A stretch of DNA of 46,228 nt. Source: Deltaproteobacteria bacterium (GTDB lineage: Bacteria; Myxococcota_A; Polyangia; Haliangiales; SHYZ01). A program made the translations under genes and the position numbers. The stretch spans positions 1 through 46,228 of the forward strand of contig JACQUZ010000086.1 of assembly GCA_016210055.1 (NCBI GenBank), in the 5' to 3' direction. Position 1 is the stretch's first letter. Each line of letters opens with the position of its first letter. Below are positions 29,301 through 37,859 of the stretch, one piece after another. Below the pieces are notes generated by a model. It had not been told where the DNA came from and ran no database searches. It worked only from the letters and a program-made list of their open reading frames with translations.

Positions 29301-30333
29301 GCTCGCGCCAGCCTTGTGGCAGGGCGAAAGCGATCACGACCGCGTAATCAACGGTATTTCGATAAAGGAGCGCGTTCTTCTTTCGCGCGCCCCCGAAGCG
29401 TCGCCACGGTCCCTCCGTCTCGACCCCTCATCGCCTGTGCTGGTCCTGGGAGGTGGCGATGGCATCACTGCAGAGGCCGCCTGCCGCCTGACCGCGCTGG
29501 CTCGCTGCCACATAGTTGCAGTGGGAAGAACCCCCCTGCCCTCGGACATGCCCTTCGCCGGGATTGACGAGGACGTCCAGGTGCAACGTCGCATCTTCGA
29601 AGAAGCGACCCGCGGCGCCTCCCTGGCGCAGCTGCGCGAGAAATGGCGCGAAGTGGCGCGGCAACGAGCGATCTTCCGCACCCGCCGGCGCATCGAAGCG
29701 GCGGGCGGCTCGTTCTCCTACTTCGCCGCGGACGCTTCGGACCCCGCCGCCCTCCGCACCGTGATCGATGCGGTACGCGCATCACACGGGCCTATCCGCG
29801 GCCTGATCCACGGCGCGGGCATTACCGAGGACGGGCTCATAGGCGTCAAGTCACCGGTTGCATTCCAGCGCGTCCTTCGCACAAAGACGGAATCAGCGTT
29901 TCACCTGTATCGCCTGCTCCGCGACGAGCCGATGGAGTTCGCGCTGCTCTTTAGCTCGCTCTCTTCCTTCGCGGGCCCTCCCGGACAGGCGGACTACGCT
30001 GCGGCCAATGAAGTGCTCAATGCTCTCGCCTCGCAATGGAATGAGCAGGTGACATACCCTGTTCGTTCCCTGCTCTGGTCGGTGTGGACAGAGACAGGGC
30101 TCGCCGCAGGTGCGTTCCGCGGACGGATGGAGCGCCTCGGCATTCCCGGAATCACCAATGCTGAGGGCACGCGCCTCTTTGGCGACGAGGTTCTAGCGGG
30201 CCGCAAGACCGAGGACTGGGTTCTCCTAGCACCCCGGGCCGCGCTGAAATCGGCGATCGGGAGCACGGCGATCGAGCTTCCACCCGAAATGCCGGCACCC
30301 GTCCAGGCGGCACTTGGGGGCCAGAGAACATGA
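26377..30333 (+). CDS. Iterative PKS subunit: AT - ACP - degenerate ACP - KR
   Basis: A 1318-residue type I PKS/secondary-lipid synthase subunit. Residues about 36-80 resemble a KS-AT linker, though no KS precedes it. The acyltransferase (about 88-420) begins 'FPGQGSQYVGM' and has GHSYGE with nucleophile Ser180. After a helical linker comes an ACP (about 580-655) with DLGLDSIS, Ser615 being the phosphopantetheine site. A second ACP-like fold (about 695-770) reads DLGIDVFARE, with Val730 where Ser is needed. A C-terminal ketoreductase (about 1010-1250) has LGGGDGI, FSSLSS near 1193 and Tyr1207-x3-Asn1211. It matches PfaA of PUFA synthases minus its KS, which is supplied by the next gene (ATGA overlap). 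Confidence 0.9.
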   Translation: MARTLQLVRATSHLALRAVIEDLLAARGSREMPLAHGQLTLAIVSRDAADARQKLQHALSSLAAGKDLVEEGVAFEPEPWGASRLAFLFPGQGSQYVGMLSGLRQAWPLLARHLAALDDSWRSLTGAYLCDLIFRSNKPAHEAELRDTRNAQPALGITSAALRASLADLGVEPSYFAGHSYGELTALWAGGSFDTESFLALSRTRGQLMAEAGSLARGAMLAVLAPAHVVQSLLDGVPGRVILANQNGPSQNVVSGDVEAIECVETRARERGLRATRLRTSAAFHSPLMAPVAKRWGEFLEDFERRGAFRAPCRGEAWSNVKAAAYASSSEVRELLFRQLTETVRFGEMVEGLYERGARIFVEVGAGQVLTSLVREILGSRPHLALPLDPRDGDPQAHLLGVLGRLASHGIPVEPARLATEPSSDKCTPVLAPPTITESTLAASPWAQEASVSQVVPTTTQRTHVHEGNQAIMARSFFDTNRQVLEAYFAQQVRMLEAAPAPELLPAVLEHNRSLLLDFLSAQELALAKLVGSEGTLRGKNECLPELPIPSATGPIALQDILPSPANAASAPSPARKSVTDVESWIRNKLASITGLPVASLNRETSFEGDLGLDSISMVEIWADLLHHFPALEGRSGDFRFQTIGEAISRIEEELSRGQAAQATRQQPHVQELSSREPAPITSQQPEGLASAQPRRDIAADVLAVLRRVVSSDAPLSPSADLEVDLGIDVFARESLVEELCQLFPWARIAGRELVHARTIGDLADLLCRLGAVSSDPPRDAPSCKPLTVGQVGPAVERFVLVERPIFPAGNLPSPEQILLVGTRGLHLQLVEEALAKTGNALSILTVDREGWSCPDGQAIPFSEWEALALALQRFGTAARTIVLAPSDPEALGELDNDSWTNAVDRSATALFVLAKALHSLGPTNLPERLAVVIRDGHVAASGALGIARVLRQEWPKTRVRNVVLDDAAGLAAGVLAPALWQGESDHDRVINGISIKERVLLSRAPEASPRSLRLDPSSPVLVLGGGDGITAEAACRLTALARCHIVAVGRTPLPSDMPFAGIDEDVQVQRRIFEEATRGASLAQLREKWREVARQRAIFRTRRRIEAAGGSFSYFAADASDPAALRTVIDAVRASHGPIRGLIHGAGITEDGLIGVKSPVAFQRVLRTKTESAFHLYRLLRDEPMEFALLFSSLSSFAGPPGQADYAAANEVLNALASQWNEQVTYPVRSLLWSVWTETGLAAGAFRGRMERLGIPGITNAEGTRLFGDEVLAGRKTEDWVLLAPRAALKSAIGSTAIELPPEMPAPVQAALGGQRT

Positions 30334-33300
30334 ATCCCCTTGGCACGCATGAGGAACCGCTTGTTTTCTCCGCCCTTGCGGGAATCTTCCCAGGAGCGAC
30401 AAGTGTCGATGCCTTCTGGCAGAATATCCTCGCGGCCCGTCCCGCTCCATTGACGAGCCTCGGCCCGCGATGGCAAGTAGCGCGCGAGCGTTACTTTGCG
30501 GCCAAGCCCGGTACCCCCGATCGGACCTATCTCGATCAGGCCTACTGCCTGCCTTCCGAGACGGATGCCTTGGTGGCTGACGGCACTGATCGACAAGTAG
30601 CGCTGGGCATCCACGTTCTCCGGTCTCTTACTCAGCAAGCAGGACAGCCCCTTTCCCTGGAATCCACGGCTCTCGTGGTCGGTACCTCCTGGGCGGGGGA
30701 GAGCTATTTCCGTCGAGCGGGAACAGCGAGCGGGGCCAAAGGGACTATTCCGGTGGGAGCCGACGTCCAGCTCACCGCCATCGCATCCTCCGTCGGTCTT
30801 CTCGGCCCGCGCTTGGCCATCGATACGGCCTGCGCCTCATCGCTATATGCCATCGAGACGGCGGTCGCACTTATCCGAAGCGGCCAGGCGCGCTCCGTCG
30901 TGGTGATGGGGCTTTGCGCCTACCTGCCCCCGTTCCTCTATATCGCATTCTCCCAGCTGACTGCCTTGTCGCCACGCGCCGAGATCCTGCCTTTTTCGGC
31001 GCAAGCCTCGGGGATAGTGCCGGGCGAGTGCGTGGCTGCCGTCCTCCTCGAACCGCTCTCATCGGCCCTCGCCAGCGGGCGCCGCATCTACGGGGTCCTA
31101 CGGGGAATTGGTCTCTCCTCCGACGGCGCCGACCGGTCGGTCTTCGCCCCCGGTGCCGACGGGCAACGGCTGGCCTACGCGCGGGCTTACGAGGGGCTCT
31201 GCCCCGGGACGGTCGATTACGTCGAGGGACATGGCACAGGGACCCCCGTCGGGGACGAGACGGAAGTCACGGTGCTCGAGGAGGTGTTCGGCTCTCCTCG
31301 CCAAGGGCGGCCATTGCCGATTGGTTCCGTGAAATCCCTGATTGGCCACACCCTCGCTGCAGCAGGGATGGCCTCTGTCATCAAAGCACTCTTGATGTTG
31401 CGCGAGCGCACGATCGTGCCGCATCTCCCGGTCGAGCCGAGCCCGCACCTCGCCGGCACGTCCCTGGAACTGCCACGTCATCCGACGCCATTTCCCGAGG
31501 CCGACCGGCCGCTGCGGATCGGCATCTCCGCGCTCGGCTTCGGTGGTTCCAATGCTCACCTCGTCCTAGATTCCCAGGACGAAAGCCCGCCCCGCAAGGT
31601 TCTTTTTGCCGTGCCTCGGGATCCTGGTTCTGCGCCCACTCTCCGGGTTGCCGGTTCGAAGACAGCTCTTCAAGCCGTCGCCATCGTCGACGTGGCGGCT
31701 GCGCTCGGGTCCGCCTTGGACTCGTCTTCCTGGGCTTGCGCCCTGCGGGATAGACGATCGCTCATCGGAACCGCGGATCCCCTCCGCTTCGCGTTCGAAC
31801 GTCTTCCCGATGGAGCCTACTTTCCACCACAGCACATCCTCGATGCCAAGGGTCTCCGTGGGGGGCCAAATCTCCTCAAGCGGGTGGATACCTTCCAGCT
31901 CCTCCTACTGCGCCTAACCAACGAGATCATGTCCCGCCACCCGCGCCTGCGAGCCTCCGAGCAAGCGGGCGTGCTCATGATCAACAATCTCGGCGGCGAG
32001 ACGGCTCTGCGTTTCTCGCGCAGGTATGAGGAGCTGTTCCGTGACCGGGGTCACGCGAAAGACACCGTGACAATGACCATGGAGGCGATCGCGTCGGCGC
32101 TTCCGTCCATGTGCTCCGGCTATCCCGCCTACCATTTCGACCTGCGGGGGTTCCACGCCACGCTGGCTGGTGGGCCGGGTGCGTTCTTCAATTCGTTGCG
32201 GCTTGCTCCCTACCTCCTTTCGCGGAAATGCCGGCAGCTCCTCCTTGGCGCCGGGCGATCGATCAAGCTTCAGGATGAGGTCACGGACGCTCCCGCCCCC
32301 GGAGAGGGCGCAGGCGTGCTGCTTCTCAAGCCGCTGGACGTCGCTCGCGCCGACGGAGATCGCGTCCTGGCCGTGTTGAGGGCCGCGATCCCGGGGACCG
32401 AGGCTGACAACCTGGCTGCGGCCTGTGCGCTAGCGGGGCTCACCCCGGACCGCCTGAGCGTGCGTGACGCATGCCAGCTCCTACCGACCGAGGCGAGAGG
32501 GCGCGCCCAAGCGGTGACGGGTTTCCTCGGAGAAGCCACAGGGATCGAGGCGATCCTCGGCGCCCTCGCGAACTCGGGAGAGCATGCAGCGATCGAAGTC
32601 CGGCGCGGAACGACGCTTGTCCTCACTCTTTTCTTGGATAAGGAGTCGCCGCTTCTCGAGGACGTGCGCGCACCGACGCTGCCATTGACCGTCTCGTTCC
32701 GCGCAGAGGAAGGCAATGCCGTAGAGAAACGCCCTGCGCCGTCCGTTTCAGCTCCGGCTTCGGTGACCGCCATGACCGCGGCTCCGGCTCCGGCCCACTG
32801 GGCCCTAGAGGCACGCCGCTTGACTGCCGTCGACACCACCAGTGCCCCGCCCCTCATGCCTCGAGCCTCACGCCTCGCGCTGCAACACGCCTGGATGGAG
32901 AGCTCTAGCGCGATGGTCCACGCGTTTTTCGATGCCGAGCGGCGCCTGCTCGAGCACCTGGCTGCTGGTTCCATGGGCGCTCCTCGTCCGAGCACCGTAA
33001 GCCTTGATGTCGCGGCGACGCTCCGCAGGGTCGAGAACCGCGTGCTTCTCGCCGCCGAGGCTGACAGCGCCGCGGGGAGCGCACGGGGGAGCTTGCGCGT
33101 TGACGAATCGCACCCCTACTTCTTCGACCATGCTCTCGACCACGTGCCCGGCATCCTTCTACTCGAAGGCGGCCTCCAGCTCGTCGAGCTCGTGGCCAGT
33201 TCCGCTGCCGCCCGACCGCCGGGCACCGAGATCTTCGTCGACGAAGTGCGAATGGCGTTCAGCAAGTTCTGTGAGAAGGATCGGCCCGTTGAGATTCGCT

Positions 33301-33944
33301 TGCACCGCGATGGGGTGGAGGCACTTGCATCGCAAGCCTCCGCCTTCACAGGAACCATCGAGCAGGACGGCCAGTCGCTGGCATCCATTCACTTCCGAGT
33401 AGCACAGGCCCAAAGCGTTGCCGTAGGCGCTAGCCGTCCCGTTCCAAAGCGCCCTCGACCGACGCGGGAGCTTCTCCACAAGCACGGGGACGAGCAAGTC
33501 CTGGTTCTTCCCCTCGAGCCTTGCGGAAACGGAACCTTTGCTTGCGAACCCCTGCCCCCACCGACGGGCCACATCTTCGAGGACGGCAGCCCGAGCTTCC
33601 TGTCTCCGCTGTACCTCTTGGAAATCGCTCGTCAGGCCACGATGCTCGTGGCGCACACCGTCGAGAACATCCCTCTGGGGCTGCCGATGAACCTCGTCGA
33701 CGTGCGGCTTGCCCTCGAGAAACCGATCAGTCGCAGCGAGCCGCTGCGGCTCGAGATTGCACCGCTCAAGCAAGTGCATCTCGGAACTACCCACATCGCC
33801 CGCGTGCAAGTGCTGCTCTGCGGCATGACAGGTGTCTTGGGTCGCGTCGAGATCACCGCGCAAGTAGTGGATGCAGAGACGTATCAGAAGCAGCGGAGCG
33901 GATCCCCGCCCGCGAGCAGAAAGGCACAAGATGTCAGTCGTTAG
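30330..33944 (+). CDS. PKS subunit: KS - CLF-like - tandem AfsA-like hotdog domains
   Basis: A 1204-residue partner of the AT-ACP-KR protein. The N-terminal ketosynthase (about 8-415) has the full triad: Cys168 in DTACASS, His301 in VEGHGTGTP, His340 in KSLIGHTLAAAG. A second KS-fold region (about 455-770) lacks the Cys motif ('FHATLAGGPGA' near 608) and looks like a chain-length factor. After a Pro/Ala linker come two hotdog units. One has HPYFFDHALDHVPGILLLEG (about 928-947). The other has 'LLHKHGDEQVLV' and 'LYLLEIARQATMLVAH' (about 1050-1115). Both resemble the two repeats of AfsA, but in swapped order. KS-CLF-hotdog-hotdog parallels PfaC; the hotdogs may dehydrate, hydrolyse or condense the chain. 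Confidence 0.88.
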   Translation: MNPLGTHEEPLVFSALAGIFPGATSVDAFWQNILAARPAPLTSLGPRWQVARERYFAAKPGTPDRTYLDQAYCLPSETDALVADGTDRQVALGIHVLRSLTQQAGQPLSLESTALVVGTSWAGESYFRRAGTASGAKGTIPVGADVQLTAIASSVGLLGPRLAIDTACASSLYAIETAVALIRSGQARSVVVMGLCAYLPPFLYIAFSQLTALSPRAEILPFSAQASGIVPGECVAAVLLEPLSSALASGRRIYGVLRGIGLSSDGADRSVFAPGADGQRLAYARAYEGLCPGTVDYVEGHGTGTPVGDETEVTVLEEVFGSPRQGRPLPIGSVKSLIGHTLAAAGMASVIKALLMLRERTIVPHLPVEPSPHLAGTSLELPRHPTPFPEADRPLRIGISALGFGGSNAHLVLDSQDESPPRKVLFAVPRDPGSAPTLRVAGSKTALQAVAIVDVAAALGSALDSSSWACALRDRRSLIGTADPLRFAFERLPDGAYFPPQHILDAKGLRGGPNLLKRVDTFQLLLLRLTNEIMSRHPRLRASEQAGVLMINNLGGETALRFSRRYEELFRDRGHAKDTVTMTMEAIASALPSMCSGYPAYHFDLRGFHATLAGGPGAFFNSLRLAPYLLSRKCRQLLLGAGRSIKLQDEVTDAPAPGEGAGVLLLKPLDVARADGDRVLAVLRAAIPGTEADNLAAACALAGLTPDRLSVRDACQLLPTEARGRAQAVTGFLGEATGIEAILGALANSGEHAAIEVRRGTTLVLTLFLDKESPLLEDVRAPTLPLTVSFRAEEGNAVEKRPAPSVSAPASVTAMTAAPAPAHWALEARRLTAVDTTSAPPLMPRASRLALQHAWMESSSAMVHAFFDAERRLLEHLAAGSMGAPRPSTVSLDVAATLRRVENRVLLAAEADSAAGSARGSLRVDESHPYFFDHALDHVPGILLLEGGLQLVELVASSAAARPPGTEIFVDEVRMAFSKFCEKDRPVEIRLHRDGVEALASQASAFTGTIEQDGQSLASIHFRVAQAQSVAVGASRPVPKRPRPTRELLHKHGDEQVLVLPLEPCGNGTFACEPLPPPTGHIFEDGSPSFLSPLYLLEIARQATMLVAHTVENIPLGLPMNLVDVRLALEKPISRSEPLRLEIAPLKQVHLGTTHIARVQVLLCGMTGVLGRVEITAQVVDAETYQKQRSGSPPASRKAQDVSR

Positions 33945-35445
33945 CAGTCGCGTTCCTGAGGAGGCCCCAGGCATTCTCGAGCGGTTCTTGTTCCACGCAG
34001 CGGCACGCCCCGCGGCGCCCGCGCTCATGGTGGATGGCGAGAGTCGCTCCTGGACATACTCGGAGCTCCTCGCCGAAATGGAACGCTGGCGGGGCGCCCT
34101 CTCCACGCTCGGGGTTGGCCCAGGCAGCCGGGTGCTCCTCATCCTGCCGCCCTGCCCGGAGTTCATTCAGAGCTTCTACGCCCTCCTCTCACTCGGGGCG
34201 ATGACGATCCCGACCAGCCCTCGGCAGACCGAATACGAGCTCGGTCAGCTTCTGGATCATGCCCAACCTGCCGCAGTCATCGCCAATGCCGACCTCCCTC
34301 CCGCCCTCCTCGACAGGATCGAACGCGCCGTCTCCGTGCGAGCCGTGCTGTTTCCCAAGGAGAGGCCAACGGGTCGCCCTGATTCCGCAGGGCTTCGTCG
34401 CGTCGGACTTCATGAGCTCGCCGCAGAGCGGCAATCGCTCAGGCCGCCGCCAGGTGACGCCATTGTAACCTGTCACTATACCTACAAGGGTCGCGGCTAC
34501 CCCCTTGGCGCTCCGCACCGCTACGCCGATTGGTGCGCGTGCCTGGATGGCGTCGACCGAGCCTTCCCACACGAGCTGGGGGCTGCGCAGCTGCTCGCTC
34601 TTCCCATGCATGCGGCATTCGGCTTGGTGACCGTCATGCTCCCCCTCGTGCAGGGCGGACGCGTGGTGGTCGCGCGGGACCACGGTCGCATTCCCGTCCT
34701 TCTCGCCGAGCACGAGATCTGCTGGGTGGGCCTTGTTCCTCAGATCCTGCGCGGGCTGCTCGCCCAAGCCAGTGCCCAGCTTGCGCGCTCCTTCCATCCT
34801 GGCCTCGAGGTCATCACGGGCGGCAGCTTCCTCATGCCTAGCCTCGCAGGAGCTGCGTCCGAGCTGCTCGGCAGGGAGCCGTTCCAGGGCTATGGCCTTA
34901 GCGAGACACTGCCGGTGCTTTGTAATTATCCTGGCCGTAGCCGATCGAATAGCCTGGGAGCCATCCTCCCTCGATCGACGGCCGTTTTCGCCATCGACGA
35001 GACCGGTTGCCCCCTGGAACCGGGCCAGGCTGGTGAGCTTGCGGTCGCAGGACCGACGGTGATGAAAGCATTCGCTGGGTGGCCGCATGATGGCTCGTTC
35101 TTCCTCGATGAAGGGGCATTTCGGACAGGCGACCTTGGCTACGTCGACCACGACGGATTCGTGTTTTTCCTCGGGCGGCGCTTGCCAATCACCAAGGTCA
35201 GCGCACAAATGGTGGACCTCGTGGAAGTGGAGCGCCTACTCCTTACCCATCCCTCCGTCATCAACGCGCGCGCATACATCCGTGAGCAGGACACGTCCGA
35301 GGAGCTGTGCGCCTCGGTGATCTGCAAGGACTTGTCAGTCGCTGCGAGTGACCTGAGGAGTCTCCTCTCGCAATACCTCTCGCGTCACAAGGTGCCAAGG
35401 CGGATCCGCATCACCCATGCACAACAGAGCAAGGCAGCGGCATGA
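33931..35445 (+). CDS. AMP-binding acyl/aryl ligase, atypical P-loop
   Basis: A 504-residue ANL-superfamily adenylate-forming enzyme. The ATG at 33931 follows AGAAAGG and overlaps the PKS gene by 14 bp. The N-terminal region has the family 'SWTYSELLAEMERWRGAL' near residue 30. The usual YTSGTTGxPKG loop is replaced by 'CHYTYKGRGYPLGAPHRY' (about 181-198). Later motifs are normal: 'GYGLSE' (about 320), 'FRTGDLGYVDHDGFVFFLGR' (about 396-415) and 'VSAQMVDLVEVERLL'. A lysine near the C-terminus (QQSKAAA) may be the catalytic one. It probably activates a starter or product acid as an adenylate and loads an ACP or CoA. Substrate unknown. Confidence 0.85.
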   Translation: MSVVSSRVPEEAPGILERFLFHAAARPAAPALMVDGESRSWTYSELLAEMERWRGALSTLGVGPGSRVLLILPPCPEFIQSFYALLSLGAMTIPTSPRQTEYELGQLLDHAQPAAVIANADLPPALLDRIERAVSVRAVLFPKERPTGRPDSAGLRRVGLHELAAERQSLRPPPGDAIVTCHYTYKGRGYPLGAPHRYADWCACLDGVDRAFPHELGAAQLLALPMHAAFGLVTVMLPLVQGGRVVVARDHGRIPVLLAEHEICWVGLVPQILRGLLAQASAQLARSFHPGLEVITGGSFLMPSLAGAASELLGREPFQGYGLSETLPVLCNYPGRSRSNSLGAILPRSTAVFAIDETGCPLEPGQAGELAVAGPTVMKAFAGWPHDGSFFLDEGAFRTGDLGYVDHDGFVFFLGRRLPITKVSAQMVDLVEVERLLLTHPSVINARAYIREQDTSEELCASVICKDLSVAASDLRSLLSQYLSRHKVPRRIRITHAQQSKAAA

Positions 35446-37859
35446 GGTTGGTTGAGCGCAAGGGGAGCAGGATGCTCGAAAGTTTCGCCCGCTGGGTGAC
35501 CGAGCATCCGATCCGGGTACTCCTTTTGAGCCTTGTCCTGGTCGGCAGTCTTACCGTTGGCCTGGCGCGCCCTGGGCTCGCATTCGATGCCCAAAATCGC
35601 ATCTGGTTCGTTCAAGGAGATCCCACGCTCGCAGCCTACGAGCGCCTCCCGAAGCTCTTTGGGGACAGCAAGTACGTCGTCGTCGCGATCACTGGCCCTC
35701 AAGGACAGAGCACGATCTTCGACGAAACCTCGTTCTCCCTCATCGAACAAGTCTCTCGCTGGCTCGAGGACCAGAGGATCGTCCTCCAGGTCCGCAGCCT
35801 GACGAAGTATGAGCGGATTGTCGGCGGTGCGGAGCTCGTGGAGCTGGAAAAGGTGTGGCCTCTCCCTCCACGGTACGCAAGCTTGCGCGAGCTACGCGAA
35901 GTCCTGGCCCAAGATGAGCTCGTCCTCGGCACCCTCGTCAGCCGCGACTTGAGGAGTGCTCTCGTCTACGCCAAGGTGCAGACCGTCGACGGAGACGTGA
36001 CCCCATGCGCGGAGCTGACCTCCGCCCTCGAAGCATTTCTTGGTCGCGTCGATAAGAAGGGCCATGCGACTGCGATCTCCGGTGAGCCCGTCTTTGCCGG
36101 CTGGGTTCAGCGCGCCTCGACGAATGACTTTGGGCGCATGGCCCCACTCAGCGTCCTGGCCATGGCCTTGATCCTCTTCATTGCATTCCGGCGCGGGGTC
36201 GCCGTGTGGGCGCCACTCGTTGTGGTGGTTGCTGCTCTACTGGGCACGCTCGGCTTCATGGCCCTTCTCGGTCGCAAGCTGAACATGCTGAACTTCACGC
36301 TGTTCAACATCTTGCTGCCAGTCTGCCTGGCGGAATGCATTCACTTCCTCACTGTCTTCTTTGCCCATTACCGTCGCCCGGCCGGAGAGCGCGGTAATGC
36401 CCCCTTGGCAGCCGCCAGGGCCATTGCATCCCTCTTTTGGCCCTTTGCCTTCACGACACTAACCACCGTGCTCGGCTTTCTCGCGCTCGTTCCCTCTCGG
36501 CTTCGCCCGATGCGCGAGCTGGGTTGGGAAGCCGCGCTTGGCGTGGGGCTCGGCTGGATTCTCTCGCTCCTGGCGTTCCCCGCCATGCTCGCCCTGTATC
36601 GCGGCCGGCCGCGCCGTGTCCATGAGCCGCAGCCCACCGATCGCTCGGTACGCGTTGCGACTTGGGCAACTTCTCTTGCCCATCGCTTCCGCTGGCCGAT
36701 CGTTATCACGGCCGCAGTCGCCACGATTGCCTGTCTTCCACTGATCGGCAGCCTGCGCGCCGAGACTCACAACAACGACTACTTCAAGCCCGGCAGCCCG
36801 GAGCGCACCCAAGCGGAGGCGCTCGACCGGATCCTCGGCGGGTCGGTCGCGCTCGAGCTCGTCATTGATTCAGGGCGAAGCGGTGGCGTCAAGGATCCCA
36901 CCTTCTTGCACAAGATGGAGGAATTCCAGGGCTGGATCGGGGCGCTCGGTATCGGTGCCCGACCAATCAGCTTGGTTGATTATGTCAAATCGATTAATGA
37001 GGCGTTGGAGCTCGAACCAAAGCCAGCGAGTTCCGCCGAGGACCCGAATCGTTTCCGCTTTATCCCTGGCGATTCGCGCATGGTCGCTCAGATGCTCGTA
37101 GCCTACGAGAGCCTGGGCCCGGTTGACAGCCTCACGGCCTACAAGGACCCAACCGAGCGTTTTTTCCGCCTGCCCGTTCCCATGCCCTCTCTCACGCGCA
37201 CGGAGTACGAGCGCCGCATCGATCAGATCCTGGGTCATGCCAAGTCCCATTACCCGGACATGACCCTCGAAGCGACCGGCATGGTGCGACTCTTCACCGT
37301 CATGGACCGGTACATCCTCGGCACGGCTCGCAGCTCCTTTGCCTGGTCGCTGCTTCCCATCATCCTCTGCCTGTTTCTAGTGCTCCGCTCGCTGCGGCTC
37401 GGCCTCCTCGCCATCCTTCCGAACGTGCTGCCAAACCTAGCCGTTGGCGCCGTGCTGTCGGCGCTCGATCTCCCCCTAGACTTCGGCACGAGCATGGTTG
37501 CGGCCATCGTACTTGGCATCGTTGTCGACGACACCATTCACTTCATGGCGCGCCTTCGCTCCTCGATTGACGAAACGCCAACCCTGCGCGAGGCGGTCAT
37601 CAAGACACAACTCGAGGCAGGCGGCGCCATCACGATCTCCACCGTGGTCATCTCGCTCGGCTTTGCGCTCTATGGGTTCTCCTCCCTGGTGCCGAACATG
37701 CGCTTTGGGCTCTTCGCAAGCCTCGTCGTCTCCCTAGCGTGCATGATCGAGCTCCTCCTGACACCCGCGCTTCTCTTCGCGTTCCCCCCACGGGTCCGGG
37801 GAGGACGACCCGCAGAAGCCCAGGCGACCGATGCGAGCCTCGAGGAGAAATGCGCATGA
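35442..37859 (+). CDS. RND/MMPL-type lipid exporter
   Basis: An 805-residue inner-membrane transporter with two half repeats, each one TM helix, a large periplasmic loop and a bundle of five more TM helices. TM1 is about 22-40, the first loop about 45-215, the TM2-6 region about 225-390, TM7 about 420-440 and the last bundle about 625-785. The second half has the signature 'GIVVDDTIHFMARL' near residue 690. The matching place in the first half reads 'LPVCLAECIHFL', without the Asp pair. This family (MMPL/HpnN-like) moves lipids and hydrophobic molecules towards the outer membrane. The ATGA overlap with the ligase gene shows coupling. Export of the operon's product is inferred. Confidence 0.88.
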   Translation: MRLVERKGSRMLESFARWVTEHPIRVLLLSLVLVGSLTVGLARPGLAFDAQNRIWFVQGDPTLAAYERLPKLFGDSKYVVVAITGPQGQSTIFDETSFSLIEQVSRWLEDQRIVLQVRSLTKYERIVGGAELVELEKVWPLPPRYASLRELREVLAQDELVLGTLVSRDLRSALVYAKVQTVDGDVTPCAELTSALEAFLGRVDKKGHATAISGEPVFAGWVQRASTNDFGRMAPLSVLAMALILFIAFRRGVAVWAPLVVVVAALLGTLGFMALLGRKLNMLNFTLFNILLPVCLAECIHFLTVFFAHYRRPAGERGNAPLAAARAIASLFWPFAFTTLTTVLGFLALVPSRLRPMRELGWEAALGVGLGWILSLLAFPAMLALYRGRPRRVHEPQPTDRSVRVATWATSLAHRFRWPIVITAAVATIACLPLIGSLRAETHNNDYFKPGSPERTQAEALDRILGGSVALELVIDSGRSGGVKDPTFLHKMEEFQGWIGALGIGARPISLVDYVKSINEALELEPKPASSAEDPNRFRFIPGDSRMVAQMLVAYESLGPVDSLTAYKDPTERFFRLPVPMPSLTRTEYERRIDQILGHAKSHYPDMTLEATGMVRLFTVMDRYILGTARSSFAWSLLPIILCLFLVLRSLRLGLLAILPNVLPNLAVGAVLSALDLPLDFGTSMVAAIVLGIVVDDTIHFMARLRSSIDETPTLREAVIKTQLEAGGAITISTVVISLGFALYGFSSLVPNMRFGLFASLVVSLACMIELLLTPALLFAFPPRVRGGRPAEAQATDASLEEKCA

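Noticed and set aside
33060..33900. Classical FabA-like dehydratase pair as in PfaC
   Set aside because: The motif DHALDHVPG-LLLEG and the HK..-V / IARQ-ML-AH pattern look closer to AfsA than to the FabA/PfaC active site; kept open as an alternative in the findings.
33871..33930. Upstream ATG at 33871 as the ligase start
   Set aside because: The extra 20 residues are Arg-rich shadow sequence inside the PKS gene, whereas ATG 33931 has AGAAAGG upstream and begins family-like sequence.
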